Shown: positions 24,725 through 34,015 of the stretch, in pieces | Numbering within the stretch: the stretch's first letter is position 1 | How the letters are laid out: each line of letters starts with the position of its first letter | Source of the DNA: Paenibacillus xylanivorans | Lineage (GTDB): Bacteria; Bacillota; Bacilli; Paenibacillales; Paenibacillaceae | Assembly (NCBI RefSeq): GCF_001280595.1 | Contig: NZ_LITU01000053.1 | Span: forward strand, 291,853-355,852 | Direction of reading: 5' to 3' | DNA length: 64,000 nt | Made by a program: the position numbers and the translations under genes | The notes under the pieces: generated by a model | The model's input: only the letters and a program-made list of their open reading frames with translations | Told to the model about the DNA's origin: nothing | Database searches by the model: none

Positions 24725-25792
24725 ATGAGCAAGGTTCCTTATGAAGTATATACGGAGGATGTAGAAGCTCTGTCCGTGCTGTCTCCTGACGGCGAAATCG
24801 TTAACAAAGACATGATGCCTAAGCTTTCCGATGATCAATTAAAAGAAATTATGTACCGCATGGTATTTACCCGTACTTGGGATGACCGTGCAGTAAACCT
24901 GGGCCGTCAAGGTCGTCTTGGTTTCTATGCTCCAGTATCTGGTCAAGAAGCTACAATGGTTGGTAGTGAGTTTGCAATTGAAAAAGAAGACTTTGTATGT
25001 CCTGGCTATCGCGACATTCCGCAACTCGTGTGGCATGGACTTCCTCTTTATCAAGCGTTCCTGTACTCCCGTGGACACCAACATGGTGGACAAATTCCGG
25101 ATGGCGTTAATGTATTGATGCCGCAAATCATCATTGGTGCACAAATTCTGCACGCAATGGGTATTGCTATGGGTTACAAGTTGAAGAAACAAAAACAAGT
25201 TGTAATTACGTACACAGGTGATGGTGGTTCTTCAGAAGGTGACTTCTACGAAGGTCTGAACTACGCTGGTGTTTACAAATTGCCTGTTATTTTCTTCGTA
25301 CAAAACAATGGTTATGCCATCACAACTCCTTTTGCCAAACAAACGGCAGCTCTGTCCATCGCTCACAAAGCGGTAGCAGCAGGTATCAAAGGTGTTAAAA
25401 TTGACGGTATGGACATCTTCGCAGTTATCAAAGCGGTTCAGGAAGCTGCTGAACGTGGTCGCAACGGCGAAGGCGCAACTCTGATCGAAGCAGTAACTTA
25501 TCGTTTCCGTCCTCACTCCCTTTCTGACGATGCTTCCAAGTATCGTACAAAAGAAGAAGAGGCTGAATGGAATGCTAAAGATCCAATCGCACGTTTTGCT
25601 AAATATCTGGAGAAAAAAGGTCTTTGGACTGAAGAAGATACAGCACGTGTGAAAGAAGAAGCAAAAGCAAAAGTGAACGAAGAGATCAAAAAAGCGGAAA
25701 AAACCGAGAAAATGACGATTTCAGGCTTGATCGACAGCATGTTCGAACAAACGCCTAAGCACTTGGAAGAGCAAAAAGCTGATTTCCAATAA
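24725..25792 (+). CDS. pdhA: Pyruvate dehydrogenase E1 component, alpha subunit
   Basis: A 355-residue TPP-dependent E1 alpha subunit. ATG 24725 follows GAGGTGA; the longer frame from 24689 has no ribosome site. The TPP/Mg motif is TGDGGSSEGDFYEGLNYA (GDG...NYA) near 160-180. Other conserved parts are GRQGRLGFYAPVSGQEA and the phosphorylation-loop-like YRFRPHSLSDDA. With pdhB it decarboxylates pyruvate and acetylates the lipoyl group of E2. First gene of pdhABCD; codon choice looks strongly biased. Confidence 0.96.
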   Translation: MSKVPYEVYTEDVEALSVLSPDGEIVNKDMMPKLSDDQLKEIMYRMVFTRTWDDRAVNLGRQGRLGFYAPVSGQEATMVGSEFAIEKEDFVCPGYRDIPQLVWHGLPLYQAFLYSRGHQHGGQIPDGVNVLMPQIIIGAQILHAMGIAMGYKLKKQKQVVITYTGDGGSSEGDFYEGLNYAGVYKLPVIFFVQNNGYAITTPFAKQTAALSIAHKAVAAGIKGVKIDGMDIFAVIKAVQEAAERGRNGEGATLIEAVTYRFRPHSLSDDASKYRTKEEEAEWNAKDPIARFAKYLEKKGLWTEEDTARVKEEAKAKVNEEIKKAEKTEKMTISGLIDSMFEQTPKHLEEQKADFQ

Positions 25793-25817
25793 GTTTTTTC
25801 CGATAAAGCATAAACAT

Positions 25818-25841
25818 CCGGGACGGGTTCCGGTGTCCCGG
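25818..25841 (+). other. Intergenic hairpin between pdhA and pdhB
   Basis: CCGGGAC (25818-25824) and GTCCCGG (25835-25841) form a 7-bp G+C-rich stem without a T-run. It could stabilise or process the message; it is not a terminator. Confidence 0.5.
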
Positions 25842-25897
25842 TATACATGTATGAATTCAAATGTGAACTGTCAATGTTTAAGGAGGAAATGAAGCAA

Positions 25898-26875
25898 ATG
25901 GCACAAATGAACATGAAAGAAGCAATCCGTGATGCGCTTCGCGTTGAGTTGAAACGTGATCCTAACGTTCTGCTTTTCGGTGAAGACGTAGGTAATGTAG
26001 GCGGCGTTTTCCGTGTAACGGAAGGTCTGCAAAAAGAGTTTGGCGAAGAGCGTGTATTTGATACACCACTAGCTGAGTCCGCTATTGGCGGTTTGGCTGT
26101 AGGTTTGGGTGTTCAAGGTTTCCGTCCGGTTGCCGAGATCCAATTCGTTGGTTTTATCTTCGAAGCCCTTGACCAAATGGTAGTTCAAGCAGCTCGTATG
26201 CGTTTCCGCTCCGGCGGTAAATACAATTCTCCAATCGTATTCCGTACACCATTCGGTGGCGGTGTAAAAGCGGCAGAATTGCACACAGATTCACTCGAAG
26301 GTCTGCTCACGCAAACTCCGGGTATCAAAGTGGTAGTTCCTTCTAACCCTTACGATGCAAAAGGTCTGATGATCGCTTCTATTCGCGACAACGACCCTGT
26401 ATTCTTCATGGAGCACTTGAACTTGTACCATGCATTCCGTGCAGAAGTACCTGAAGAAGATTACACAGTTGAGCTGGGCAAAGCGAACGTTGTTCGTGAA
26501 GGTTCTGATGTAACTATCATTACTTACGGTATGATGGTTCACACTTCTGTGAAAGCAGCAGATGAGCTCGAAAAACAAGGAATCAAAGTTGAAGTTATCG
26601 ACCTTCGTACGGTTAGCCCGATCGATATCGATACTATCGTTGCTTCCATTAAGAAAACAAACCGTGCAATTGTTGTACAGGAAGCTCAAAAGAGCGCAGG
26701 TGTTGCAGCTGAAGTCATTGCCCAAATCAATGAAAAAGCAATCCTGCACTTGGAAGCACCGGTTCTGCGTGTAGCTGGTCCGGATACTGTATATCCTTTT
26801 GCACAAATCGAAGATACATGGCTTCCTAACCCAGCACGTATCGTTGCTGCGGTTAATAAAGTCGTAAATTTCTAA
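25898..26875 (+). CDS. pdhB: Pyruvate dehydrogenase E1 component, beta subunit
   Basis: A 325-residue E1 beta subunit. ATG 25898 is 11 bp after AGGAGG (25881-25886). Conserved regions are [19 protein letters not shown], the [18 protein letters not shown] region that contacts TPP, and [14 protein letters not shown] near the C-terminal transketolase domain. It forms the alpha2beta2 E1 with PdhA. About 105 bp separate it from pdhA, with a hairpin between. Confidence 0.96.
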   Translation: MAQMNMKEAIRDALRVELKRDPNVLLFGEDVGNVGGVFRVTEGLQKEFGEERVFDTPLAESAIGGLAVGLGVQGFRPVAEIQFVGFIFEALDQMVVQAARMRFRSGGKYNSPIVFRTPFGGGVKAAELHTDSLEGLLTQTPGIKVVVPSNPYDAKGLMIASIRDNDPVFFMEHLNLYHAFRAEVPEEDYTVELGKANVVREGSDVTIITYGMMVHTSVKAADELEKQGIKVEVIDLRTVSPIDIDTIVASIKKTNRAIVVQEAQKSAGVAAEVIAQINEKAILHLEAPVLRVAGPDTVYPFAQIEDTWLPNPARIVAAVNKVVNF

Positions 26876-27050
26876 TTTAATCATCTGACATGCCGCAAGG
26901 CGCAGTATGGTGATCCACACCGCAGCGCAAGCTGCACTGTAAACAGCCATTAGCCCCTTGAGTAACAGTTTATTGCACTAGCAGTAACGGTTGTTTCTTG
27001 GAGTTAAGGGTTGTTTTCAGGATTGAGACATAATCAAGGAGGTTTTTCAG
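26876..27050 (+). other. 175-bp pdhB-pdhC intergenic region
   Basis: No gene is seen. GGTG near 26910 and CACC near 26918 with flanking GCGC segments could fold into small hairpins, and an AAGGAGG ribosome site lies at its end. No convincing terminator or promoter. Confidence 0.4.
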
Positions 27051-28373
27051 TTGGCTAAATTTGAATACAAATTCCCTGAACTGGGCGAAGGCCTTCACGA
27101 AGGCGAAATCATCAAGATGCACATCAAAGTCGGTGACAAAGTAACTGACGACGACATCATCATGGAAGTACAGAATGACAAAGCGGTCGTTGAAGTACCT
27201 TGTCCGGTTAACGGAACAGTTACAGAAGTATTCGCTAAAGACGGTCAAGTTTGCCACGTTGGCGAAGTTGTTGCAATCATCGACGCTGAAGGCGAGCTTC
27301 CAGAGCAAGACGATGCTCCTGCAGGCGATCAAGGCGAGCAAGAAAAAGATGCAGCTCAGGGCGGAGCTGACACTAGCGGTTCTTCCGCAGCAGCTTCCAG
27401 CTCGGATGCAGCTAAAGAAGGCGGAAACAACAGCGTTCCGGCAGTACCTGCCAAAGACGTTCTGGCAACACCAAGCGTGCGTAAATTTGCTCGCGAACAA
27501 GGCGTAGACATCGCTCAAGTTAACGGTACTGGCAACAACGGTAAAGTTACCAAAGAAGATGTTGAATCCTTCAAAAACGGTGGCGGTTCTTCCGCAGTGG
27601 CATCTTCCGAAGCTCCGGCTCAAGAGGAGAAAAAATCCGCAGCACCAGCAGCGGCTGCAGCTGATCAACGCCTTGAAGAAGAGCGCGTACCATTCAAAGG
27701 TATCCGTAAAGCGATCTCTAACGCAATGGTTAAATCGGCTTACACAGCACCTCACGTTACTATCATGGACGAAGTGGACGTAACTGAACTGGTTGCTTTC
27801 CGTACTCGCATGAAACCAATTGCTGAGAAAAAAGGAACAAAAGTTACTTACCTGCCATTTATCGTTAAAGCATTGGTTGCGGCTTCCCGCCAATTCCCTG
27901 CTCTGAACGCAATGATCGATGAAGAAGCTAACGAAATTGTTTACAAGAAATACTACAACATCGGTATCGCTACAGATACAGACAACGGCTTGATCGTTCC
28001 TGTTATCAAAGATGCTGACCGTAAATCCATCTGGATGATCGCTGATTCCATTCGTGATCTGGCAGCTCGTGGTCGCGATGGCAAATTGAGCGCGAACGAA
28101 ATGAGAGGAAGCACAATCTCCATCAGTAACATTGGTTCTGCTGGCGGTATGTTCTTCACTCCGATCATCAACTTCCCTGAAGTTGCAATTCTCGGAACTG
28201 GACGCATCAGCGAAAAAGCCGTTATCAAAAATGGCGAAGTTGTTGCAGCACCTGTAATGGCTCTTTCCCTGAGCTTCGACCACCGTATCATCGATGGCGC
28301 AACAGCACAAAACTTTATGAACTACATTAAACAGCTGCTCGCTAACCCTGAGCTGCTTGTTATGGAGGTGTAA
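27051..28373 (+). CDS. pdhC: Dihydrolipoamide acetyltransferase (E2 of pyruvate dehydrogenase)
   Basis: A 440-residue E2 starting at TTG 27051 after AAGGAGG. It has one lipoyl domain (residues ~1-80; lipoylated Lys in [10 protein letters not shown]), an Ala/Ser/Gly-rich flexible linker, a peripheral-subunit-binding domain ([19 protein letters not shown]...), a second linker and the catalytic core ending with the active-site motif [10 protein letters not shown]. It forms the multimeric core and transfers acetyl to CoA. Confidence 0.96.
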   Translation: MAKFEYKFPELGEGLHEGEIIKMHIKVGDKVTDDDIIMEVQNDKAVVEVPCPVNGTVTEVFAKDGQVCHVGEVVAIIDAEGELPEQDDAPAGDQGEQEKDAAQGGADTSGSSAAASSSDAAKEGGNNSVPAVPAKDVLATPSVRKFAREQGVDIAQVNGTGNNGKVTKEDVESFKNGGGSSAVASSEAPAQEEKKSAAPAAAAADQRLEEERVPFKGIRKAISNAMVKSAYTAPHVTIMDEVDVTELVAFRTRMKPIAEKKGTKVTYLPFIVKALVAASRQFPALNAMIDEEANEIVYKKYYNIGIATDTDNGLIVPVIKDADRKSIWMIADSIRDLAARGRDGKLSANEMRGSTISISNIGSAGGMFFTPIINFPEVAILGTGRISEKAVIKNGEVVAAPVMALSLSFDHRIIDGATAQNFMNYIKQLLANPELLVMEV

Positions 28374-28376
28374 GAT

Positions 28377-29792
28377 ATGGTAGTAGGCGACGCTTCTCTC
28401 AATATCGATACATTAGTAATTGGTGCGGGTCCTGGTGGCTATGTAGCTGCCATCCGTGCTGCTCAACTGGGCCAAAGCGTATTAATCGTAGACAAATCCG
28501 AACTGGGCGGCGTTTGTTTGAACCGCGGATGTATTCCATCCAAAGCTCTGATCTCTGCTGCACACCAATATGAGTCTGCACTTCACGGTGAAGCATTTGG
28601 TATCTCTGCTGAGAACGTAAAAGTGGACTTCAGCAAAACTCAAGAATTCAAAAACGGTGTTGTTAAGAAAATGACTGGCGGCGTAGCTGGTTTGCTCAAA
28701 GGCAACAAAGTTGAAGTTTTCAACGGCGAGTGCATGTTCATCAACGAAAACGAAGCTCGTGTATTTAACGATCATGAGTCTCCGCGTTACAAATTCAAAA
28801 ATGCAATCATTGCAACAGGTTCCCGTCCAATCGAACTGAAACCTTTCCCGTTTGGCGGACGCATTCTGTCTTCAACAGAAGCTCTGAACTTGCCTGAAGT
28901 TCCAAAAAGCATGATCGTTATCGGTGGTGGTTATATCGGTGCTGAGCTTGGTCAAATGTACTCCAAATTCGGTGCAAAAGTAACAATCATCGAAGGTCTG
29001 GATACAGTACTGCCAGGTTTCGATAAAGACATGACTAGCCTCGTAGCTAAAAACATGAAGAAAACAGGCATTGAAATCGTAACGGGTGCAAAAGCTGAAA
29101 GTGCTGAGCAAACGGATAAAGATGTAACTGTTAAATATTCCGTAAATGGTGAGTCCAAAGAAGTAACTGCAGATTACTTGCTCGTTACTGTTGGACGTCG
29201 TCCAAATACGGACGGAGAGCTTGGTCTTGACCTGATTGGCGTAGACGTTGACGAGCGTGGATTCGTTAAAGTTGACCACCAAGGCCGTACTAGCATTCCT
29301 CACATCTTTGCAATCGGTGATATCGTATCCGGTCTGGCACTTGCCCACAAAGCTTCTTATGAAGGTAAAGTGGCTGCTGAAGCGATCGCAGGACAACCAT
29401 CTGTAGTTGACTACAAATGTATGCCGGCAGTTGTGTTCACAGATCCTGAGTGCTCCAGCGTAGGTTACACTGAGAAAGAAGCTAAAGAAAAAGGCTACAA
29501 AGTAAAAGCTGGCAAATTCCCTTATGCGGGTAATGGCCGTGCTGTATCTTTGAACCACGCTGAAGGCTTCGTGAAAATCGTTGCTGACGAAGAAAGCGGC
29601 CTCGTGTTGGGTTGCCAAATCGTAGGTCTGGAAGCTTCCAACCTGATTGCTGAGCTTGGTCTTGCAATTGAAATGGGTGCTACTCTGGAAGATTTGGCGC
29701 TGACTATTCACGCTCACCCTACTTTGGGCGAAATCGTGATGGAAGCTGCGGAACTGGTTATGGGTCACCCGATCCACATCATTTCCCGCTAA
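28377..29792 (+). CDS. pdhD: Dihydrolipoamide dehydrogenase (E3)
   Basis: A 471-residue FAD-disulfide oxidoreductase. The FAD motif [19 protein letters not shown] is near residue 14, the redox disulfide is in [16 protein letters not shown], the NAD motif [19 protein letters not shown] is in the middle, and the C-terminal HAHPTLGE carries the catalytic His-Glu pair. It reoxidises the E2 lipoyl group. It starts 4 bp after pdhC, whose end supplies the GGAGGTG ribosome site. A terminator follows. Confidence 0.96.
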   Translation: MVVGDASLNIDTLVIGAGPGGYVAAIRAAQLGQSVLIVDKSELGGVCLNRGCIPSKALISAAHQYESALHGEAFGISAENVKVDFSKTQEFKNGVVKKMTGGVAGLLKGNKVEVFNGECMFINENEARVFNDHESPRYKFKNAIIATGSRPIELKPFPFGGRILSSTEALNLPEVPKSMIVIGGGYIGAELGQMYSKFGAKVTIIEGLDTVLPGFDKDMTSLVAKNMKKTGIEIVTGAKAESAEQTDKDVTVKYSVNGESKEVTADYLLVTVGRRPNTDGELGLDLIGVDVDERGFVKVDHQGRTSIPHIFAIGDIVSGLALAHKASYEGKVAAEAIAGQPSVVDYKCMPAVVFTDPECSSVGYTEKEAKEKGYKVKAGKFPYAGNGRAVSLNHAEGFVKIVADEESGLVLGCQIVGLEASNLIAELGLAIEMGATLEDLALTIHAHPTLGEIVMEAAELVMGHPIHIISR

Positions 29793-29837
29793 TATCGTCT
29801 AAGCTACGGATTCGTCCGGCATTATACGTAAATCAAG

Positions 29838-29880
29838 AAGGGATGGATAACGTGTTACAGCGTTGTCTGTCCCTTTTTTT
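29838..29880 (+). terminator. Terminator of the pdh operon
   Basis: AAGGGA-T-GGATAACG (29838-29852) pairs with CGTTGTC-T-GTCCCTT (29861-29875) with small mismatches, followed by a run of Ts to 29880. Confidence 0.88.
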
Positions 29881-29943
29881 ATGTGAAAGCTTAAACTTAG
29901 AGTTTGTTAAGACTTAAAATAATGACATAACAGTAGGGCTTAA

Positions 29944-29963
29944 TTAATTGCTTAGTCAATTAA
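29944..29963 (+). promoter_or_regulatory. Palindromic operator-like site upstream of thyA
   Basis: TTAATTG and CAATTAA form a perfect 7-bp inverted repeat with a 6-bp spacer. It lies just upstream of a candidate extended -10 (TGG then TACACT, 29989-29997). The form is that of a dimeric repressor site; the regulator is unknown. Confidence 0.35.
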
Positions 29964-30012
29964 GAATCATGCAATCTGAATCTCAATGTGGTACACTGTA
30001 ACAACGAATATG

Positions 30013-30043
30013 ACAGCATCGACCTTAGCTCTGTGCTGTTTTT
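30013..30043 (+). terminator. Terminator-like hairpin in the thyA leader
   Basis: ACAGCA (30013-30018) pairs with TGCTGT (30034-30039), followed by TTTTT (30039-30043). It lies within about 40 nt of the possible start point at ~30004 and about 90 bp before thyA, so it could attenuate. The rest of 29881-30131 shows no gene. Confidence 0.45.
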
Positions 30044-30131
30044 AATAAGGCAAATTGGAGCAAACACACCTCTGTGAATGTTCTTGTTTGTTTTTATTGC
30101 CATGAAATAAGAAGTGCGAGGGGAATATAAT

Positions 30132-30926
30132 TTGAAAAACTATCTTGATTTATTACAGGATATTCTGAATACAGGCGTGCATAAGGGAGATCGCACCGGA
30201 ACTGGAACCCAATCCGTATTTGGCAGACAGCTTCGTTATGACCTATCCGAAGGGTTCCCACTGGTAACAACCAAGCGAATCCATCTGAAATCAGTCATTC
30301 ATGAGTTGTTGTGGTTTTTGAGCGGGGATACGAATATATCCTACCTGAAGGAAAACGGCGTGAAAATCTGGGATGATTGGGCTGACGAAAATGGTGATTT
30401 GGGTCCGGTATATGGATCACAATGGCGCACTTGGGAAGCACCCAACGGGGAGAAGATTGATCAGATTGCTGCCGTTATTGATTCGATCAAAAATAATCCA
30501 GATTCGCGGCGTCACCTCGTTAGCGCCTGGAATGTGGCAGAGATTAACAATATGAAATTGCCTCCTTGTCATTTCGCGTTTCAGTTTTACGTGGCGGAGG
30601 GTAAACTATCGTGTATGCTTACAATGCGTTCCGTGGATACGTTCCTCGGGTTGCCATTTAACATTGCCAGCTATGCATTATTGACACATATGATTGCCCA
30701 GCAGTGTGATCTTGAAGTGGGAGAGTTCATCTGGTCTGGTGGGGATGTACACATCTACTCAAACCATGTGGAACAAGTGAAAACCCAGTTGAAGCGTGAG
30801 CCATATGCGTTGCCTAAGTTGGTAATCAAGCGTAAGCCGAATTCCATTTTCGATTATACGTTTGAAGATTTTGAGTTTGAGAACTATCAGCATCATCCGG
30901 GTATTAAAGCCCCGATTGCAGTATAA
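30132..30926 (+). CDS. thyA: Thymidylate synthase
   Basis: A 264-residue enzyme, the same length as E. coli ThyA and very similar to it; it makes dTMP from dUMP using methylene-THF. TTG 30132 is chosen, 8 bp after GAGGGG. Key parts are [19 protein letters not shown], the catalytic Cys in [31 protein letters not shown], and [10 protein letters not shown], ending in IKAPIAV. Followed by a palindromic repeat and a dihydrofolate reductase gene, its partner in the folate cycle. Confidence 0.96.
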   Translation: MKNYLDLLQDILNTGVHKGDRTGTGTQSVFGRQLRYDLSEGFPLVTTKRIHLKSVIHELLWFLSGDTNISYLKENGVKIWDDWADENGDLGPVYGSQWRTWEAPNGEKIDQIAAVIDSIKNNPDSRRHLVSAWNVAEINNMKLPPCHFAFQFYVAEGKLSCMLTMRSVDTFLGLPFNIASYALLTHMIAQQCDLEVGEFIWSGGDVHIYSNHVEQVKTQLKREPYALPKLVIKRKPNSIFDYTFEDFEFENYQHHPGIKAPIAV

Positions 30927-30932
30927 GTGCGT

Positions 30933-31099
30933 GTTCAAATAGTCTGTTTTTCAGTATCGAGAAGATGGAATGAAGCTAGAAATGGAGTAGCGGAGCGTAG
31001 AGAAAACTACGTGAGCAACGGACATTTCGGCTGAATTTCATATTCGATGTTGATGATGCCGATAGGCATGATTCGTAATCAAAAGTGGACTTTTTGAAC
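30933..31099 (+). repeat. MITE-like palindromic intergenic element
   Basis: The element begins GTTCAAATAGTCTGTTTTTC and its right end, read on the opposite strand, begins GTTCAAAAAGTCCACTTTTG: terminal inverted repeats with about three quarters identity. The interior is also imperfectly palindromic, centred on CGTAG-AGAAAA-CTACG (30996-31011), with AATG/CATT and further arms pairing outward. It has no coding capacity. I believe similar sequences recur between genes in Paenibacillus genomes, but this was not searched. Confidence 0.6.
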
Positions 31100-31132
31100 A
31101 ACCTCTAAACAGATTGAAGGAGTGTGTAATCT

Positions 31133-31621
31133 TTGAGCATTGAACTGGTATGGGCGATGGGCGAGAACAGCGTCATTGGATTGAATAATTCCATTCCGTG
31201 GCGTTTGCCTAAAGATATGGCCTTTTTCAAGCAACGTACGTTAAACAAAACGATTATTATGGGACGCAATACGTGGGAATCCTTTGGGGCCAAGCCACTT
31301 CCGCAACGTCGGAATATTGTAGTAACCAGAGATCTGAACTACAAAGCAAATCAGGCTGAAGTGGTACATACGATTGAAGAGGGGCTGGAAGTGACAAAAG
31401 GTGAAGAGCTTTGCGTCATTGGCGGTTCCCAGGTCTATCGTGAGTTTTTGCCGCTCGCAGATCGTCTGGTGGTGACCAAAATCCATGAGGATTTTGAGGG
31501 GGATACCTTTTTCCCGGAAGTGGATTGGTCTGAATGGGAGCTAAAGGAACAGATTGAAGGCGAGCAAGATGAAAAAAATGTTTATGCGTATACGTTTGAG
31601 TTCTATGAACGAAAACGGTAA
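31133..31621 (+). CDS. dfrA: Dihydrofolate reductase
   Basis: A 162-residue enzyme that reduces dihydrofolate to tetrahydrofolate with NADPH. TTG 31133 follows AAGGAG by 10 bp. Landmarks are VWAMGENSVIGLNNSIPWRLPKDMAFFK (folate site with the WRLPKD segment), TIIMGRNTWES and ELCVIGGSQVYREFLPLADRL (NADPH site). The acidic residue usually contacting the pterin is the Asp of LPKD. It lies downstream of thyA, the usual pairing. A terminator follows. Confidence 0.94.
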   Translation: MSIELVWAMGENSVIGLNNSIPWRLPKDMAFFKQRTLNKTIIMGRNTWESFGAKPLPQRRNIVVTRDLNYKANQAEVVHTIEEGLEVTKGEELCVIGGSQVYREFLPLADRLVVTKIHEDFEGDTFFPEVDWSEWELKEQIEGEQDEKNVYAYTFEFYERKR

Positions 31622-31677
31622 AAGGGACATAAGATGAAGTAGAAGAGCCCAAACATACGTTATAAACGAAATATACG

Positions 31678-31720
31678 GGGCGCTGATTTACGAAATATTC
31701 GTGAACAGCGTCTTTTCTTT
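31678..31720 (+). terminator. Terminator after dihydrofolate reductase
   Basis: GGCGCTG (31679-31685) and CAGCGTC (31706-31712) enclose further pairing TTACGAA/TTCGTGAA; TTTTCTTTT follows. Confidence 0.85.
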
Positions 31721-31746
31721 TACAAATAAAATGAAATATATTCGAA

Positions 31747-31785
31747 ATGACATCTTAATAACACAAATATGACATTAAAATTACG
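31747..31785 (+). promoter_or_regulatory. Four direct repeats with 11-bp period (Pho-box-like)
   Basis: ATGACA, ATAACA, ATGACA and ATTACG occur at 31747, 31758, 31769 and 31780, each separated by 5 bp. The hexamer-N5 arrangement is that of PhoP/OmpR-family binding sites (Bacillus Pho boxes are TT-A/T/C-ACA repeats). About 465 bp upstream of gltD. Confidence 0.4.
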
Positions 31786-32248
31786 AAAAAAATGAATGTA
31801 ATACATAACAATAATCACGATGTGGTAAAAAAGTATAAAAGTTATAGGAATTCACCGTTGTAAAGCCCTAAAATGGGATGAGATTTGGAACTGGTCGCGT
31901 AAAACAGAAAAAAATTGTTGTTTTCAATGACAAATTACCTTACATTCAAATGACGTTTTGACGGTTTCTCCGTTAATTAAACGCCTAATTTTGTGTATCC
32001 ATACCTGATAAATAACCAATTTAAGGGTATTGACCATGGGTGGACTTGGACGATATGATGTATAAAATACAAATAATTATGCGGATAATCCATTTAATAT
32101 TCAGCAAACAAAGTGCTACTATTATTGAAATATCTTCGAGAAGATTTTGTGATACAATATACAAAAAACTCAAACATGAGTAATCCATTTCATATAGAAC
32201 CATGCAGATGAAGGGATTAAGACAAGAACGGATGGGGGAAAACGTAAG
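31786..32248 (+). other. Long AT-rich gene-free region before gltD
   Basis: No convincing gene or known riboswitch was recognised. An extended -10 (TGA then TACAAT, 32150-32158) near the end could start the gltD transcript. A 60-codon minus-strand frame at 32021-32203 has no ribosome site and is probably chance. The stretch 31860-31920 (GCCCTAAAATGGGATGAG and following) is less AT-rich and may be part of a structured leader. Confidence 0.4.
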
Positions 32249-33736
32249 ATGTCTACACCTACTGGATTTATGGAATACAAACGGCAGCTACCTACGGACC
32301 GCCAACCAGCGGAGCGGGTCAAGGATTGGGAAGAGTTTCATAAACATATGGCTGAAGAAGAGCTCAGAACACAAGGTGCACGATGCATGGATTGTGGTAC
32401 CCCGTATTGCCATACAGGTATAGATATGACTGGCGGAACGTCGGGCTGCCCTGTGCACAACTTGATTCCAGAATGGAATAATCTGGTGTATCGTGGTTTG
32501 TGGAGAGAAGCGCTTGATCGTCTGCATAAAACGAATAATTTCCCTGAGTTTACAGGTCGTGTCTGTCCTGCTCCTTGTGAAGGATCATGTACAGTGGGGC
32601 TTATCGGTGAACCTGTAACCATCAAAACGATTGAAGAAGCGATAATTGAAAAGGGTTTTGAAGAAGGATGGGTTGTTCCCCAACCTCCGGAGAAACGTAC
32701 GGGTAAACGTGTAGCGGTCGTAGGTTCAGGTCCTGCGGGACTGGCTACGGCAGCTCAGTTGAATAAAGCAGGTCATACGGTAACGGTATACGAGCGCTCC
32801 GATCGTGTCGGAGGTTTGTTGATGTATGGAATTCCTACGATGAAATTGGACAAAAACGTAGTTCAGCGTCGTGTTGATTTGCTTGAAGCAGAAGGCATTC
32901 AATTTGTAACCAATACGGAGATCGGCAAAGATATTGCTGCGCAGCAACTGGTGGATGATTATGATGCTGTTGTCCTGTGCGGTGGTGCAACCAAACCACG
33001 TGAATTCAACATTGAAGGCAGTGATCTGAAAGGCGTGCACTACGCCATGGATTTCCTGAATGGCAGCATCAAAAGTTATCTGGACTCCAATCTGGAGGAT
33101 GGTAACTACCTGTCAGCACAGGACAAGGATGTTATCGTAATCGGTGGTGGGGATACAGGTTCCGACTGTGTAGCTACATCGCTTCGTCACGGTTGTCGGA
33201 GCATCACACAATTTGGTACACATACTCAAGCTCCTATGGAACGTGATCGCATTAACAATCCTTGGCCTCAATTCCCGAACGTATACACTCTTGATTATGC
33301 ACAAGAAGAAGCGAAAGCGCTGTTCGGTGACGATCCGCGTGAGTTCTCCATCATGACGACAAAATTTGTGGGTGATGATGAGGGTAATCTCAAAGAACTT
33401 CACACCGTTCAAATCGAGCGTATTGTAGATGAGACGGGACGTAAAATCTATCAGCCGATTCCGGGTACAGAGCGCGTGTTCCCAGCCCAAATGGCAATGA
33501 TTGCTATCGGATTTGACGGACCGGAACAGACTCTGGTTGAGCAACTTGGACTTGCAACAGATCGTCGTACCAACGTTAAGGCACGTTACGGCAAATACAA
33601 TACCAATGTGGATAAAGTATTTGCAGCAGGTGACATGCGTCGTGGTCAAAGTCTGGTTGTATGGGCAATTAATGAAGGCCGTGAAGCTGCCCGTGAAGTG
33701 GACAAATACTTGATGGGTGCTACAGTTCTTGTATAA
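32249..33736 (+). CDS. gltD: Glutamate synthase (NADPH) small subunit
   Basis: A 495-residue flavoprotein. The N-terminal Fe-S cysteines are ARCMDCGTPYCHTG, SGCPVHN and GRVCPAPCEGSC. The FAD motif VAVVGSGPAGLATAAQLNKAG follows near residue 153, and the NADPH motif VIVIGGGDTGSDCVATSLRHG near 293. It passes electrons from NADPH to the large subunit GltB, which turns glutamine and 2-oxoglutarate into glutamate. No gltB is adjacent on either side, which is unusual. Start ATG 32249 follows GGGGGA. Confidence 0.94.
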   Translation: MSTPTGFMEYKRQLPTDRQPAERVKDWEEFHKHMAEEELRTQGARCMDCGTPYCHTGIDMTGGTSGCPVHNLIPEWNNLVYRGLWREALDRLHKTNNFPEFTGRVCPAPCEGSCTVGLIGEPVTIKTIEEAIIEKGFEEGWVVPQPPEKRTGKRVAVVGSGPAGLATAAQLNKAGHTVTVYERSDRVGGLLMYGIPTMKLDKNVVQRRVDLLEAEGIQFVTNTEIGKDIAAQQLVDDYDAVVLCGGATKPREFNIEGSDLKGVHYAMDFLNGSIKSYLDSNLEDGNYLSAQDKDVIVIGGGDTGSDCVATSLRHGCRSITQFGTHTQAPMERDRINNPWPQFPNVYTLDYAQEEAKALFGDDPREFSIMTTKFVGDDEGNLKELHTVQIERIVDETGRKIYQPIPGTERVFPAQMAMIAIGFDGPEQTLVEQLGLATDRRTNVKARYGKYNTNVDKVFAAGDMRRGQSLVVWAINEGREAAREVDKYLMGATVLV

Positions 33737-33803
33737 CGAGTTGATAAGTCGCAAATGAATATGAATCTGCAATATATAAATAAATTATAAATTAGATAAA
33801 GTG

Positions 33804-33831
33804 AAAACCCTCGCAGTATGTGGGGGTTTTT
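33804..33831 (+). terminator. Terminator of gltD
   Basis: AAAACCC-T-C (33804-33812) pairs with G-GGGGTTTT (33822-33830), followed by TTTTT. Confidence 0.85.
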
Positions 33832-33929
33832 GTTATTTTTATGAGATCCAGAAACGGATCATTTACATTTATTTTAGGCAAGTGTGCGGTATAGCATTGC
33901 TTTTTAGCCCATAAAGATTTATTATTATA

Positions 33930-33944
33930 TTATAATGATTATAA
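33930..33944 (+). promoter_or_regulatory. fur: Fur box upstream of fur
   Basis: TTATAAT-G-ATTATAA is a perfect 7-1-7 inverted repeat differing from the Bacillus Fur consensus (TGATAAT-N-ATTATCA) at one position per arm. It includes a TATAAT that could be the -10. It suggests autoregulation by iron. Confidence 0.7.
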
Positions 33945-34015
33945 ATAAGAAACGTAATGACACTCAATAAAAACTACACGAATTGTGAAATTATAATATC
34001 CGGAGGTGCAACCTT

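Noticed and set aside
26970-28310. 446-codon open frame on the minus strand
   Set aside because: It lies antisense to pdhC, has no ribosome site and translates to a Cys/Phe-rich product; long antisense frames are expected from the strong codon bias of the pdh genes.
28872-29777. 301-codon open frame on the minus strand
   Set aside because: Antisense to pdhD, no ribosome site, no recognisable domain; a by-product of codon bias.
32021-32203. 60-codon minus-strand frame in the gltD leader
   Set aside because: AT-rich, no ribosome site, no similarity recognised; likely chance.
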